NCBI GenBank assembly: GCA_903873415.1
Contig: CAIQOK010000133.1
Coordinates: 1-39,554, forward strand
From: an uncultured Verrucomicrobiota bacterium
Lineage (GTDB): Bacteria; Verrucomicrobiota; Verrucomicrobiia; Limisphaerales; CAIQOK01
Reading direction: 5' to 3'
Length of the DNA: 39,554 nt
This document shows positions 16,716 to 24,141 of this stretch, one piece after another (the stretch's first letter is position 1; every line of letters starts with the position of its first letter). The notes beneath the pieces were generated by a model, which worked only from the letters and a program-made list of their open reading frames with translations, searched no databases and was not told where the DNA came from. The translations under genes were made by a program, and so were the position numbers.

Positions 16716-17303
16716 TCAGGGATGCACCTTGACCATATGCCCCAAAATGTCCGAGAGCACTTTCACTGGCGGCTGATCCGCATCAATGTGGTGAACGATT
16801 TCCTTGCCGTAGAAACTGAGCAGCGGCTTGGTTTCCTCGTCGTAAGTCTTGAGCCGCTGCCGGATCACATCCAAATTGGCGTCATCAAGCCGGTTTTCCT
16901 TGAGCGCGCGGCGCTGAAGGCGTTTGACCAGATTGTCCAGATTATTGCAGCACAGATAGAAAACCCCAATCACGTTCAGGGTGTCCCGGAGCATTTCGGC
17001 CTGGTGAATGTTTCGGGGAATGCCGTCCAGCACCAAGGTGTCCTGTTCCGGATTGAATCGGCCGGTGCGGGTGTTGCCTTCGATAAACTCGCGCCACAGC
17101 TGGATCGTGGGTTCATCGGGAACGAGTTGACCGCGCCCGGAGTATTCCACAAAGACGCGGCCCACATCGCTCTCCATTTTCAAATTGCGAAACACGTCAC
17201 CGCAAGCGCAATGATAGAAATGCGGAATGGTCCCGAGAATTTTACCTTGGGTGCCCTTGCCGGCACCGGGAGCGCCAAACAACAAAATCGTTCGGTATTT
17301 CAT
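16716..17303 (-). CDS. Nucleoside monophosphate kinase (adenylate kinase-like, short LID)
   Basis: 195 residues. Walker A GAPGAGKGTQ (10-19), the NMP-binding region with GDVFRN and a long helix, and DGIPR (93-97). The LID is a short loop (about residues 130-142, RRALKENRLDDAN) followed by VIRQRLKTYDEETKP. Bacterial Adk usually carries a LID domain of about 30-40 residues; this short form is like UMP/CMP kinases and some short adenylate kinases. It balances nucleotides by transferring phosphate from ATP to a monophosphate. AMP is the likeliest acceptor but UMP or CMP is possible. It is followed by fmt on the same strand. Confidence 0.85.
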   Translation of the reverse strand: MKYRTILLFGAPGAGKGTQGKILGTIPHFYHCACGDVFRNLKMESDVGRVFVEYSGRGQLVPDEPTIQLWREFIEGNTRTGRFNPEQDTLVLDGIPRNIHQAEMLRDTLNVIGVFYLCCNNLDNLVKRLQRRALKENRLDDANLDVIRQRLKTYDEETKPLLSFYGKEIVHHIDADQPPVKVLSDILGHMVKVHP

Positions 17304-17375
17304 GGTTGCTAACTGTAACTGGTTATCGGGTCGGGCACGGCCGGCGCACTGGCACCTACGGATCCCCCCTTCCCA

Positions 17376-18353
17376 TCAGGCGTCTTTGTGTTTCAGGTGG
17401 ATTTCCTGGATTTCAGTGAACGGAATCAAAATCTCTTCGCTGGCGGGGCCTTTTTCAACGAGCAAGTGCAGTTCACCGGCGGAAATCCGGGTGATCCGCC
17501 GCCCCAGATGCTGACCCCGCGCCGCTTTTATCAGCAGCACCATGTCCTTGTCGGCCTCGTCGGCCACCACGCCCAGAAAACCGGAAAACTTCGTTTCAAA
17601 AAAACGGCGGTTAAAGGTGAAAGCCCCCCGTTGAAACACCTGCGTTTGCGGAAGCGCGCCTGTGCCGGACGCGACCTTCGATTCCGCAAGCCTCAGCCCT
17701 CCCCCGGATGCCGAAGCGGCTGCGGGAGTCTCCGGCACAACGGCTGTCTGGCCGGGCACACTGAATGTGGGGGCAGGTGCCAGAGTGCTCTCTTCCTGCT
17801 CAGCATTCCCTGCCGGCCGCTGCTGCGGGGCGGGCAGAGCTAGAAAAAGAATTGGACCCCCCAAGGGCAGAAGAGCCGACACACCGCAGACCAGTCCCGC
17901 CGGACGCGTCCGATAAATTGAAATCTCATACGCGGCATACAGGTTCCCAGCGTAGAGCAACAGCACCACCAGAACACCCAGGCCGGAGGAGAAAAAAGCA
18001 CCCGTAAGAGACTGCTCAGGGGGACGCTCCAACCGGGAAACCGCTTTGATCTGCACTTCGGTCTTCCGTGACCGTTCCACCGGAACCACCTCGATGAAAG
18101 GCGCCACCAGCGGGGCTATCTTCGGATTTTGAGCCAGCCTCTTTAAATCCTCTTGGGAAAATTTCGTCCACGGCACCCGATCGGAATATTTCCCGTCCCC
18201 TTCCCGCGCAATCAGGCCGCTTTCATTGAAGGAAATCACATCCCCGGTCAGAGCAGCCCCGTCAGTCAATTGGAAGGTTTCCGCCCGTCCGATACCGGCA
18301 CACAACCCGGTCAGCCAGAACGCAGCGCAGATCACTTGGATCAATCGGAACAT
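17376..18353 (-). CDS. Membrane protein of unknown function
   Basis: 325 residues. A signal peptide or first membrane segment (1-24), then ETFQLTDGAALTGDVISFNE, a small beta domain like those that open many Verrucomicrobia and Planctomycetes surface proteins. A charged linker follows, then two or three membrane segments (about 122-145 and 155-175). A low-complexity Ala/Pro region follows, and a C-terminal domain (about 240-325) with FFETKFSGFLGVVADEAD and an EIL-I-F-EIQEIHLKHK strand pattern. I do not recognise a family. It sits between nnr and the kinase on the same strand; the spacing (72 and 102 bases) does not force an operon. Confidence 0.65.
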   Translation of the reverse strand: MFRLIQVICAAFWLTGLCAGIGRAETFQLTDGAALTGDVISFNESGLIAREGDGKYSDRVPWTKFSQEDLKRLAQNPKIAPLVAPFIEVVPVERSRKTEVQIKAVSRLERPPEQSLTGAFFSSGLGVLVVLLLYAGNLYAAYEISIYRTRPAGLVCGVSALLPLGGPILFLALPAPQQRPAGNAEQEESTLAPAPTFSVPGQTAVVPETPAAASASGGGLRLAESKVASGTGALPQTQVFQRGAFTFNRRFFETKFSGFLGVVADEADKDMVLLIKAARGQHLGRRITRISAGELHLLVEKGPASEEILIPFTEIQEIHLKHKDA

Positions 18354-18455
18354 TGTCCTTGGTTAACAGACACCGAACAGCAAAGGAAGCAAATTTCCGC
18401 TTCCCCTTTCCCCGAACCGCCCTTCCACCCCGGGTCTAGATCCCAAAACACCCGT

Positions 18456-19865
18456 TCAGCACTTGCCGATTTCCACCACCAGCTCCTCGATGATCCAATT
18501 TGAGCTCCGGTCCGAAAGTCGGTCGGCGGCATGACCATGCGCCCAGACCGCAAACCGCGCCGTCTTCAGAGAATCAATTCCCATCACCGGCTGAGCCAGC
18601 AGTCCGGCAAGAAAACCAGCCAACACATCGCCTGATCCGCCTTGGGCCAGTTGCGGATTGCCTGAGCTATTGAAAAAAAGATTGCCGCTGCTCCGACCCA
18701 CCACAGTCTGATACCCCTTGAGGACAACCACACAACCGCCCCACTTGGCGGAAAGCGCCCTCACAGCTGCCGGTCGATCCGACTGAATCGTCCCGCTGCT
18801 CACACCCAGCAACCGTCCCGCCTCCCCAGGATGCGGGGTGATCACCCGGACCGCACCTTGGCGCGGCAACTCGTTTCCAAGCCAGTCCAGCGCACTGGCG
18901 TCAACCACCACCGGAATATCCGCTTCTCTCCACACTTCTCGGGCAAATGCCGGAATTTCCCCGGGCATTTCGGGGGCTGCCAACCCCGGACCGATAAGTA
19001 TCGCACTCACACCGGCGAACAATCCCTTCTCCGTTGACCACGGCCGCACCATGACCGCTTGTAACTGTGCGGCCACCGGAGTGTAAACGGCCGGCTCGGT
19101 AAACAAGGTCACCAACCCCGGCTGGGCCCGCTGGGCACCCCGTGCTGACAGAACGGCTGCGCCGTGATAACCAGTGCTACCCGCCAAAATTGCCAGATGC
19201 CCGAAGCTACCCTTGTGCCCGGCGACCGGACGCGGTGGCCGAAAGCCTCTGAAATCCCCAGCCAAAGTCCAGTTCAGCTCGCCCTGCCCCAGACCCGGCA
19301 CCAAACCAACCTCGTCGGCAACCTCCAAACGCCCCACATACGGCCAGGCTGCGGGATGCAACATCCCCCTCTTCGGCGCACCCACACTAACCGTCACCGC
19401 CGCGACAACTGCCGCCCCCATCGGCTCCCCTGTGTCCGCATTGAGCCCTGAGGGCACATCCACCGAGAGCACCGGACAGCCCGCCGCATTCACACATTCA
19501 ATCAATCTTACCCAGGCCCGGTCCAGAGGCCGGTTCAGGCCGATCCCAAAAAGACCGTCGATCACCAGAGCCGGTTGCAAGCCCAGCAAAACCTCCAATT
19601 CACCCAGATCCGCTTCAGGCTGGATGATGTGCAGCGTGTCAACACGCCTATCCTCAAAAAACTCCAGGGTGGCACGGGCGTCCGCACCGTTGTTCCCCTT
19701 GCCGGAGAGAACCAAAATCAGTTCCCCCGCGCGGGTCAGCCGCAGCGCGGTCTGGACCAGCGCCCTGCCGACGCGGCGGATCACCTCCGCATCCGAAAAG
19801 CCGGCAGCCCAAGTGGCGTCCTCCCAAGCGCGCATCTGCGCGATGCTCAGAACCGGTAACGACAT
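18456..19865 (-). CDS. nnr: Bifunctional NAD(P)H-hydrate epimerase/dehydratase
   Basis: 469 residues with two domains. The N-terminal YjeF/NnrE domain (1-205) has SGKGNNGADARA (54-65; the usual form is GNNGGDG), VIDGLFGIGLNRPL and VLSVDVPSGLNADTGEP. The C-terminal NnrD domain (about 220-469) has a ribokinase-like fold with HKGSFGHLAILAGS, ITPHPGEAGRLLG, VVLKGYQTVVG and AQGGSGDVLAG near residue 405, whose Asp is catalytic. The pair repairs damaged NADHX and NADPHX: the first domain epimerises the hydrate and the second dehydrates it using ADP or ATP. It is divergent from nadC, also a NAD gene, across 192 bases. Confidence 0.92.
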   Translation of the reverse strand: MSLPVLSIAQMRAWEDATWAAGFSDAEVIRRVGRALVQTALRLTRAGELILVLSGKGNNGADARATLEFFEDRRVDTLHIIQPEADLGELEVLLGLQPALVIDGLFGIGLNRPLDRAWVRLIECVNAAGCPVLSVDVPSGLNADTGEPMGAAVVAAVTVSVGAPKRGMLHPAAWPYVGRLEVADEVGLVPGLGQGELNWTLAGDFRGFRPPRPVAGHKGSFGHLAILAGSTGYHGAAVLSARGAQRAQPGLVTLFTEPAVYTPVAAQLQAVMVRPWSTEKGLFAGVSAILIGPGLAAPEMPGEIPAFAREVWREADIPVVVDASALDWLGNELPRQGAVRVITPHPGEAGRLLGVSSGTIQSDRPAAVRALSAKWGGCVVVLKGYQTVVGRSSGNLFFNSSGNPQLAQGGSGDVLAGFLAGLLAQPVMGIDSLKTARFAVWAHGHAADRLSDRSSNWIIEELVVEIGKC

Positions 19866-20057
19866 GAACCAAAACTACACCTCGATTCTGCCGACTTAAA
19901 GTGAATTACAGCTTTAAGCCCTCTTGGAACCACAAAACGTTCCCAAGCCGGATCCCTTGGTATCCAACCTCACATCCCAGCCCGTTGCCGACAGATCCCA
20001 TTCCAAGCCGCCCCCTTTTTCCTTTTCCAACTTTTCACTTGGCCCCACTCTCGCCAC

Positions 20058-20939
20058 GTGCAAACGCTCAGCCCGGAAGAAATTCACCGCGCCGTCACCG
20101 CAGCTCTGACTGAGGATGTGGGCGATGGGGATGTAACAACTCTAGCCACCGTGCCGTCGGATGCCACCGCCACCGCTTGGATGCGGTCCCGCGAACCGCT
20201 GATAGTGGCCGGGCTGGATCTGGCCGAATCCGCCTTCCGTCAACTTTCCCCGGCACTCCGGCTTGAGCGCCTGACAGCTGACGGCCAGCAGATGCAGGCC
20301 GGCCAAACTCTCCTGCGCGTCTCCGGCCCGGCCCGGGCGATCCTCACCGCCGAACGGGTGGCCCTGAATTTCGTCCAGCGCCTCTCGGGCATCGCCACCC
20401 TGACCGCCCGTTTTGTCGAGGCCGTTCGCCCAACAAACACCCGTATCCTCGACACGCGCAAAACCACACCCGGCTGGCGCCGGCTGGAAAAATATGCCGT
20501 CACCTGCGGCGGCGCCCTCAACCATCGCTTCGGCCTCTTCGATATGGTGCTGATAAAAGACAACCATCTGGCAGCCCTCCGACACGCCTCCCCCAACGCC
20601 GTGGCCGCAGCAATCCGCCTCGCCCGCGAAAAATTCCCCCAACTCAAAATCGAGGTCGAAACCGACACCCTGACCCAGGTCGGACAGGCCTTGGACGCCG
20701 GCGCGGACTTGATCCTGCTCGACAACATGTCCCTGCAAGACTTGCGCGCGGCGGTTCACATGTGTCTGGGACGAGCGCAAACAGAAGCCAGCGGCGGCGT
20801 CAACCTCACCACCGTCGGCAGCATCGCCGAAACCGGGGTCGATTACATCTCCGTCGGAGCCCTGACCCACTCCGCCCCTGCGGTGGACCTGGGGCTGGAT
20901 TTTGAAAACGAACCCCTTCTGAAAGAAGACCAGCCCTGA
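20058..20939 (+). CDS. nadC: Nicotinate-nucleotide pyrophosphorylase (carboxylating)
   Basis: 293 residues from a GTG at 20058; it gives MQTLSPEEIHRAV, the expected N-terminal helix, and no better start lies upstream. Residues include LTEDVGDGDVTT, ERVALNFVQRLSGIAT, DTRKTTPGWRRLEKYAV, MVLIKDNHL, EVETDTLTQ and LILLDNMS, which are the phosphoribosyltransferase signatures of QAPRTase. It converts quinolinate and PRPP to nicotinate mononucleotide, CO2 and pyrophosphate, the third step of de novo NAD synthesis. The stop TGA (20937-20939) overlaps the ATG of a 33-codon frame that leads into birA. Confidence 0.94.
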   Translation: MQTLSPEEIHRAVTAALTEDVGDGDVTTLATVPSDATATAWMRSREPLIVAGLDLAESAFRQLSPALRLERLTADGQQMQAGQTLLRVSGPARAILTAERVALNFVQRLSGIATLTARFVEAVRPTNTRILDTRKTTPGWRRLEKYAVTCGGALNHRFGLFDMVLIKDNHLAALRHASPNAVAAAIRLAREKFPQLKIEVETDTLTQVGQALDAGADLILLDNMSLQDLRAAVHMCLGRAQTEASGGVNLTTVGSIAETGVDYISVGALTHSAPAVDLGLDFENEPLLKEDQP

Positions 20940-21040
20940 TGAAAATTACACGGCCGCCCCCCCACCGGTCCGCTTCCCTCCAACGGGCACTGCGCCAGTT
21001 CACAATCCCACTCCGGATTCACAAAACGGCTGACTCATGA
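20939..21040 (+). CDS. Possible 33-residue protein linking nadC and birA
   Basis: The ATG at 20939-20941 overlaps the nadC stop (TGATG). The frame runs without a break through MKITRPPPHRSASLQRALRQ to TADS, and its TGA (21038-21040) overlaps the birA ATG (ATGA). It exactly fills the gap between the two genes. The peptide is strongly basic (two Lys, five Arg, two His, one Asp). It could be a real small protein, a coupling frame that carries ribosomes from nadC to birA, or chance. No family is known to me and there is no conventional ribosome site. Confidence 0.3.
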   Translation: MKITRPPPHRSASLQRALRQFTIPLRIHKTADS

Positions 21041-22017
21041 CCACTGATTCCCAAATCCTCACCGCCCTGCGCCAAGCCGACGATGGCTCAGTATCCGGCG
21101 CGGACCTCTCCCAGCGCTTGGGCATCAGCCGCGCCGCCATATGGGCGCGCATCGATGAACTCCGCTCCCTCGGCTACGAGATTGAGGCCAGCCCGCATCG
21201 GGGCTATCGACTACTCGACTCCCCCGATCTGCTGCATGCAGACGATCTGCTCGCCCGGCTGGGCAAAACCCGGGTGATCGGCCGCGACATCCGCGTTTTT
21301 GAAGAAACCACTTCAACCAATGATGTCATCGATAAACTCGCCCGCGACGGCGTCAAAGAAGGTGTGGTGGTCTTTGCTGAATCCCAGACCAAAGGGCGCG
21401 GCCGCCTGGGCCGGCGCTGGATCTCCCCGGCACGACGCGGATTGTGGTTTTCAGTCCTGCTCCGCCCAGCCCTGCGCCCTCAGGAAGTCACCCAGCTCAT
21501 TGTGGCCGCCGCAACTGCTCTGGTCCGGGCCATCCACCTCCAAACCGGCCTCAAACCCAAAATCAAATGGCCCAACGATATTCTCATTCACGGCAAAAAA
21601 GCGGCCGGCGTCCTCACCGAACTCAGTGCCGAGCTGGATCAGGTAAAACAGGTCATCTTGGGAATCGGCCTGGATGTGAATCTGACCGCATCCGAGTTTC
21701 CACCTGAGGTCCGAAAAACCGCCACATCCCTCAGCCTGGAGACAGGCAAAAAAATATCCCGCGCCGCTCTGGCAGCCGCTCTCTTGCACGAATTGGATGC
21801 CGATTACACCCGAATCGCAACGGGCGGTTTTGCGGCGCTGGCCGACGAGTGGGAGTGCAACTGCTCCACGCTGGGTTCCGAGGTCATCATAGGCCAGGGT
21901 GACCGCCAAATGCGCGGCCGGGCCGAGTCCCTCGACGACGATGGCGCACTGTTGCTCCGCACTGAACATGGGCGGCTGGAACGCATCATCGGCGGCGACG
22001 TGACGCTGGTCAAATAA
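21037..22017 (+). CDS. birA: Biotin-protein ligase with repressor domain
   Basis: 326 residues. N-terminal winged helix-turn-helix (residues 1-60, SGADLSQRLGISRAAIWARI) followed by the ligase domain: FEETTSTND (88-96), AESQTKGRGRLGRRW (114-128, where GRGRLGR holds the biotinyl-AMP), KWPNDIL, and the C-terminal SH3-like domain (about 275-326). It joins biotin to acetyl-CoA carboxylase and, with its DNA-binding part, probably represses biotin genes. Its start overlaps the small frame after nadC, so it is in the same transcription unit. Confidence 0.94.
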   Translation: MTTDSQILTALRQADDGSVSGADLSQRLGISRAAIWARIDELRSLGYEIEASPHRGYRLLDSPDLLHADDLLARLGKTRVIGRDIRVFEETTSTNDVIDKLARDGVKEGVVVFAESQTKGRGRLGRRWISPARRGLWFSVLLRPALRPQEVTQLIVAAATALVRAIHLQTGLKPKIKWPNDILIHGKKAAGVLTELSAELDQVKQVILGIGLDVNLTASEFPPEVRKTATSLSLETGKKISRAALAAALLHELDADYTRIATGGFAALADEWECNCSTLGSEVIIGQGDRQMRGRAESLDDDGALLLRTEHGRLERIIGGDVTLVK

Positions 22018-22502
22018 CCAGCCCCGAAAACCGCGCCGATTTGCCTGAATTGCGCACCTGCCGTTTGTGCCGCTCCTACGAAGCTTGGATTTTGTTTTGG
22101 ACCGGCATTCCAATAGACAGGTCGCTCCTACGGAGATTCAAGAAAGCCCGGTCTCTCGAGCTTGTCCCTTGGTCCGTTGTCCGTTATCCATTGTTTTCAC
22201 GCCCCGAAGGGGCGACACGAGGCGGTAAAGCGATTCCTCACTCAGCAGCGATATTCGACACATCGGGCACACCAAAGATGCCAAAGTTGCTTGTGATTTT
22301 GTGCTAGCACAAGGCATAGGAAAATGGATTCGTAAAACTATACTTCGCCCTATTAATTTTCTTCAAGCACAATTTTCCCCATAAAAACGCCGCCTATTCA
22401 TATCAAAAGTGTGCTGTCGCGATCTGGGGAAAAGCCTTACTCCAATCCAGAAGTCATTTCGCCGGCGTGCTCGTTCCAAATTCCTTCGCATGTTGATGCA
22501 GG
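22018..22502 (+). other. Gene-free stretch after birA
   Basis: About 485 bases without a defensible gene. CGCCCCGAAGGGGCG at about 22199-22214 forms a stem of six pairs that might end the birA transcript, but no T run follows. Two identical CGCTCCTACG 10-mers lie at 22071-22080 and 22123-22132. Confidence 0.35.
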
Positions 22503-22673
22503 CTAGGCCACTGGCACAGCCGGGGCCGCTCCGTATGTTTCCAGCCTGTGTTCCAAAATCTTCTTCGACGTTTGCCGGTGCATCCCCGTCTCCCGGAGAA
22601 TCCGCCGCCGGCGAACGCCCTCCACCAACACTCTTCTGCAAATCTCGGTCTAGTCGTTCATGCTCCGATACAT
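22503..22673 (-). pseudogene. istA transposase fragment, broken
   Basis: The frame starting at 22673 reads MYRSMND, a TAG stop, then TEICRRVLVEG and RRILRETGMHRQTSKKILEH before losing similarity and stopping at 22503. The part after the stop matches the N-terminal helix-turn-helix region of IS21 IstA proteins (..RILRETG(M/L)HW-T--KIL-H-EPPGY). The TAG stands where Trp (TGG) is expected. Only about 50 of some 400-500 codons remain. Confidence 0.65.
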
Positions 22674-22693
22674 GCTTGATGGTTAATGAAAAT

Positions 22694-22713
22694 GCCGCAC
22701 TTTTGAACCGCCG
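22694..22713 (-). repeat. IS21 end repeat, inner copy
   Basis: GCCGCACTTTTGAACCGCCG on the plus strand; it differs from the outer copy at 22732 in one base. The two copies are 38 bases apart, start to start. They are likely transposase-binding sites of the former element. Confidence 0.6.
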
Positions 22714-22731
22714 AGTCGCACACATGACCCC

Positions 22732-22751
22732 GCCGCACTTTTCAACCGCCG
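22732..22751 (-). repeat. IS21 end repeat, outer copy
   Basis: GCCGCACTTTTCAACCGCCG on the plus strand, six bases inside the presumed element tip at 22757. It is the outer partner of the repeat at 22694. Confidence 0.6.
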
Positions 22752-22790
22752 TTTACACCACCCCTGTCAGAAATGGGGATTCCGAAGCGG

Positions 22791-22814
22791 GGTCCTTCTA
22801 ACGGTCCTTCTAAC
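22791..22814. repeat. Tandem 12-bp duplication
   Basis: GGTCCTTCTAAC occurs twice head to tail with no change (22791-22802 and 22803-22814), just outside the IS21 remnant. It is probably a replication-slippage duplication. Confidence 0.7.
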
Positions 22815-22960
22815 AACCCCAGCGAAAAACAGCGAAAAAACCAGCAAAACAGGGCATTTGGGCAGACGGGCGAAACCGGTCCAGCGACACTTTCACCAAA
22901 ATGAAAAGCGAAAACACATTAATGAAGACGGGTGGAATTGGAAAAAAGAAGACTGGAAAA

Positions 22961-23037
22961 TGGAGCGAGCGAAGGGATTCGAACCCTCGACACTCACGTT
23001 GGCAACGTGATGCTCTACCAGGCTGAGCTACGCTCGC
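22961..23037 (-). tRNA. tRNA-Gly, anticodon GCC
   Basis: Minus strand 5' GCGAGCG ... 3' CGCTCGC with seven acceptor pairs, D arm AGCTCAGCCTGGTAGAGC, anticodon stem TCACG/CGTGA with loop TTGCCAA (anticodon GCC), T arm AGGGTTCGAATCCCT, discriminator T, and encoded CCA. It is 77 nt and fully canonical. It stands alone between the IS21 remnant and the sigma-54 promoter region. Confidence 0.96.
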
Positions 23038-23377
23038 GTCCTAACCAGTTCGTTGATATTAGCGCAGCGCCTCAAGTTGGCAAGCGTGATTTTTTCAGAA
23101 AACGAAAATCCCCACCAGCAAGCCACCCGACCCTCCCCGCTGTCGAGCCAACCACGCCTGGATCCAATGGGAAACTCTTTTCTTTGGGGGATTTTGATCG
23201 TGCCGAAAAAGACAACGAAGTTTGAGCCTGCTCCCCTTTCATGTGTTTCCTGTCAAAACCGAAGACATTAAATTAGGCAAAGAAGTCCGGATCGCCCGAT
23301 CTCTTCAATCCAGGCGAACCAACCCATCCCCCGGGCGGACATGGTGACAGCCCCGCTTTTTTCCAACATCCCGGATC

Positions 23378-23394
23378 TGCGCAAAGCATGCGCA
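23378..23394 (+). promoter_or_regulatory. Dyad site 1, probable activator binding site
   Basis: TGCGCA AAGCA TGCGCA: two 6-base half-sites with a 5-base spacer, flanked by C and G that extend the symmetry. This has the same architecture as NtrC sites (TGCACC-N5-GGTGCA). It is centred at 23386, about 107 bases before the predicted sigma-54 start site. Confidence 0.5.
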
Positions 23395-23408
23395 GCAAAC
23401 GCCAATAT

Positions 23409-23425
23409 CGCGCAATTTTTGCGCA
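23409..23425 (+). promoter_or_regulatory. Dyad site 2, probable activator binding site
   Basis: CGCGCA ATTTT TGCGCA: a second site with the same half-sites (one base different) and the same 5-base spacer. Its centre (23417) is 31 bases from that of site 1, close to three DNA turns, so the two sites face the same side. Confidence 0.5.
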
Positions 23426-23465
23426 GCGCCCGGGTGGTTGCACTGCCAATTCATCAGTTTTCCTC

Positions 23466-23481
23466 TTGGCACGCGGATTGC
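23466..23481 (+). promoter_or_regulatory. Sigma-54 (RpoN) -24/-12 promoter
   Basis: TTGGCACG CGGA TTGC matches the consensus TTGGCACG-N4-TTGC at every defined base, with GG (23468-23469), ten bases, then GC (23480-23481). Transcription would start near 23493, giving a leader of about 67 bases before the start at 23560. The downstream genes are the small secreted protein and the secretion operon. Confidence 0.8.
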
Positions 23482-23559
23482 GTGTGGGGTTAGATGAATT
23501 AGGCGGCGGCACTGAGTGCTGTGCGCCAAAAAACAAAAACAGACAAAACCGATCAGCCC

Positions 23560-24108
23560 ATGAAAATCAACCGCATTTTTACCCTTTGCGCTTTGGCAGG
23601 CTCCCTGTTCCTGAGCGCGCACAGCGTCTCGGCCCAATCAGAAAACGGCGGCGACCAAGGCGGTCGTCGCAATCGCGGCGGCGGCGGAAACTTTGATCCG
23701 GCCCAGTTCCAACAGCGCATGATGGACAATGTCCGGGACCAGCTCGGCTTCACAAATGACACCGAGTGGAGCGCAATCCAACCGCTCATCCAAAAGGTGA
23801 TGGACGCGCGCCGGGACGTGGGCATGGGCGGCATGAGCCGACTCTTTCGCGGACGCAGCAGCGGTGGGGACCAGGGCGGCTCACGCCGGGGTGGCGGCAT
23901 GTTCGGTCAATCCAGCCCGGAAGCCGAAGCCCTGCAGAAGGCCCTTGATGACAATTCTCCGGCCGCGCAAGTGAAAGCGGCGCTGGAAAAGTATCGCTCC
24001 ACGCAGAGGGACAAGGAAACCAAGCTGGAGACCGCTCAGAATGCCCTGAAACAGGTGTTGACGGTTAAGCAGGAAGCTCAAGCAGCCCTGCTGGGACTGG
24101 TGAACTGA
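23560..24108 (+). CDS. Small secreted protein, first gene of the secretion operon
   Basis: 182 residues. Signal peptide 1-23 (FTLCALAGSLFLSAHSVSA). The mature protein opens with a Gly/Arg/Asn-rich stretch. A helical segment follows, QFQQRMMDNVRDQLGFTNDT, EWSAIQPLIQKVMDARRD, then a second Gly/Arg/Ser-rich stretch and a C-terminal charged helix (VKAALEKYRSTQRDKETKLE). I recognise a layout seen in Verrucomicrobia periplasmic proteins with a helix pair, but no function. It is first after the sigma-54 promoter and 33 bases before gspE, so it is probably co-transcribed with the secretion genes. Confidence 0.7.
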   Translation: MKINRIFTLCALAGSLFLSAHSVSAQSENGGDQGGRRNRGGGGNFDPAQFQQRMMDNVRDQLGFTNDTEWSAIQPLIQKVMDARRDVGMGGMSRLFRGRSSGGDQGGSRRGGGMFGQSSPEAEALQKALDDNSPAAQVKAALEKYRSTQRDKETKLETAQNALKQVLTVKQEAQAALLGLVN

Positions 24109-24141
24109 GCGATAACCAGCAGAGAGTTGAGTGCGCCAGCC

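Larger units (their letters stand above)
22503..22757 (-). mobile_element. Remnant of an IS21-family element (left end and istA start)
   Basis: Read on the minus strand from 22757: a terminal TGTAAACGGCGG, two copies of a 20-base end repeat (22732-22751 and 22694-22713), and then the beginning of an istA reading frame. Multiple direct repeats inside the ends and an istA gene beginning just after them are features of IS21 elements, and repeats of the type GGCGGTT-AAAAGTGC are common in them. istB and the other end are absent, so the element is dead and truncated. Confidence 0.65.

Noticed and set aside
18385-18404. GGAAGC...GCTTCC hairpin between nnr and the membrane protein gene as a terminator
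   Set aside because: Stem of only six pairs and only three T after it on the minus strand; not enough to call.
22363-22725. 120-codon minus-strand frame in the IS21 region
   Set aside because: It overlaps the istA remnant in another frame and has no similarity or ribosome site.
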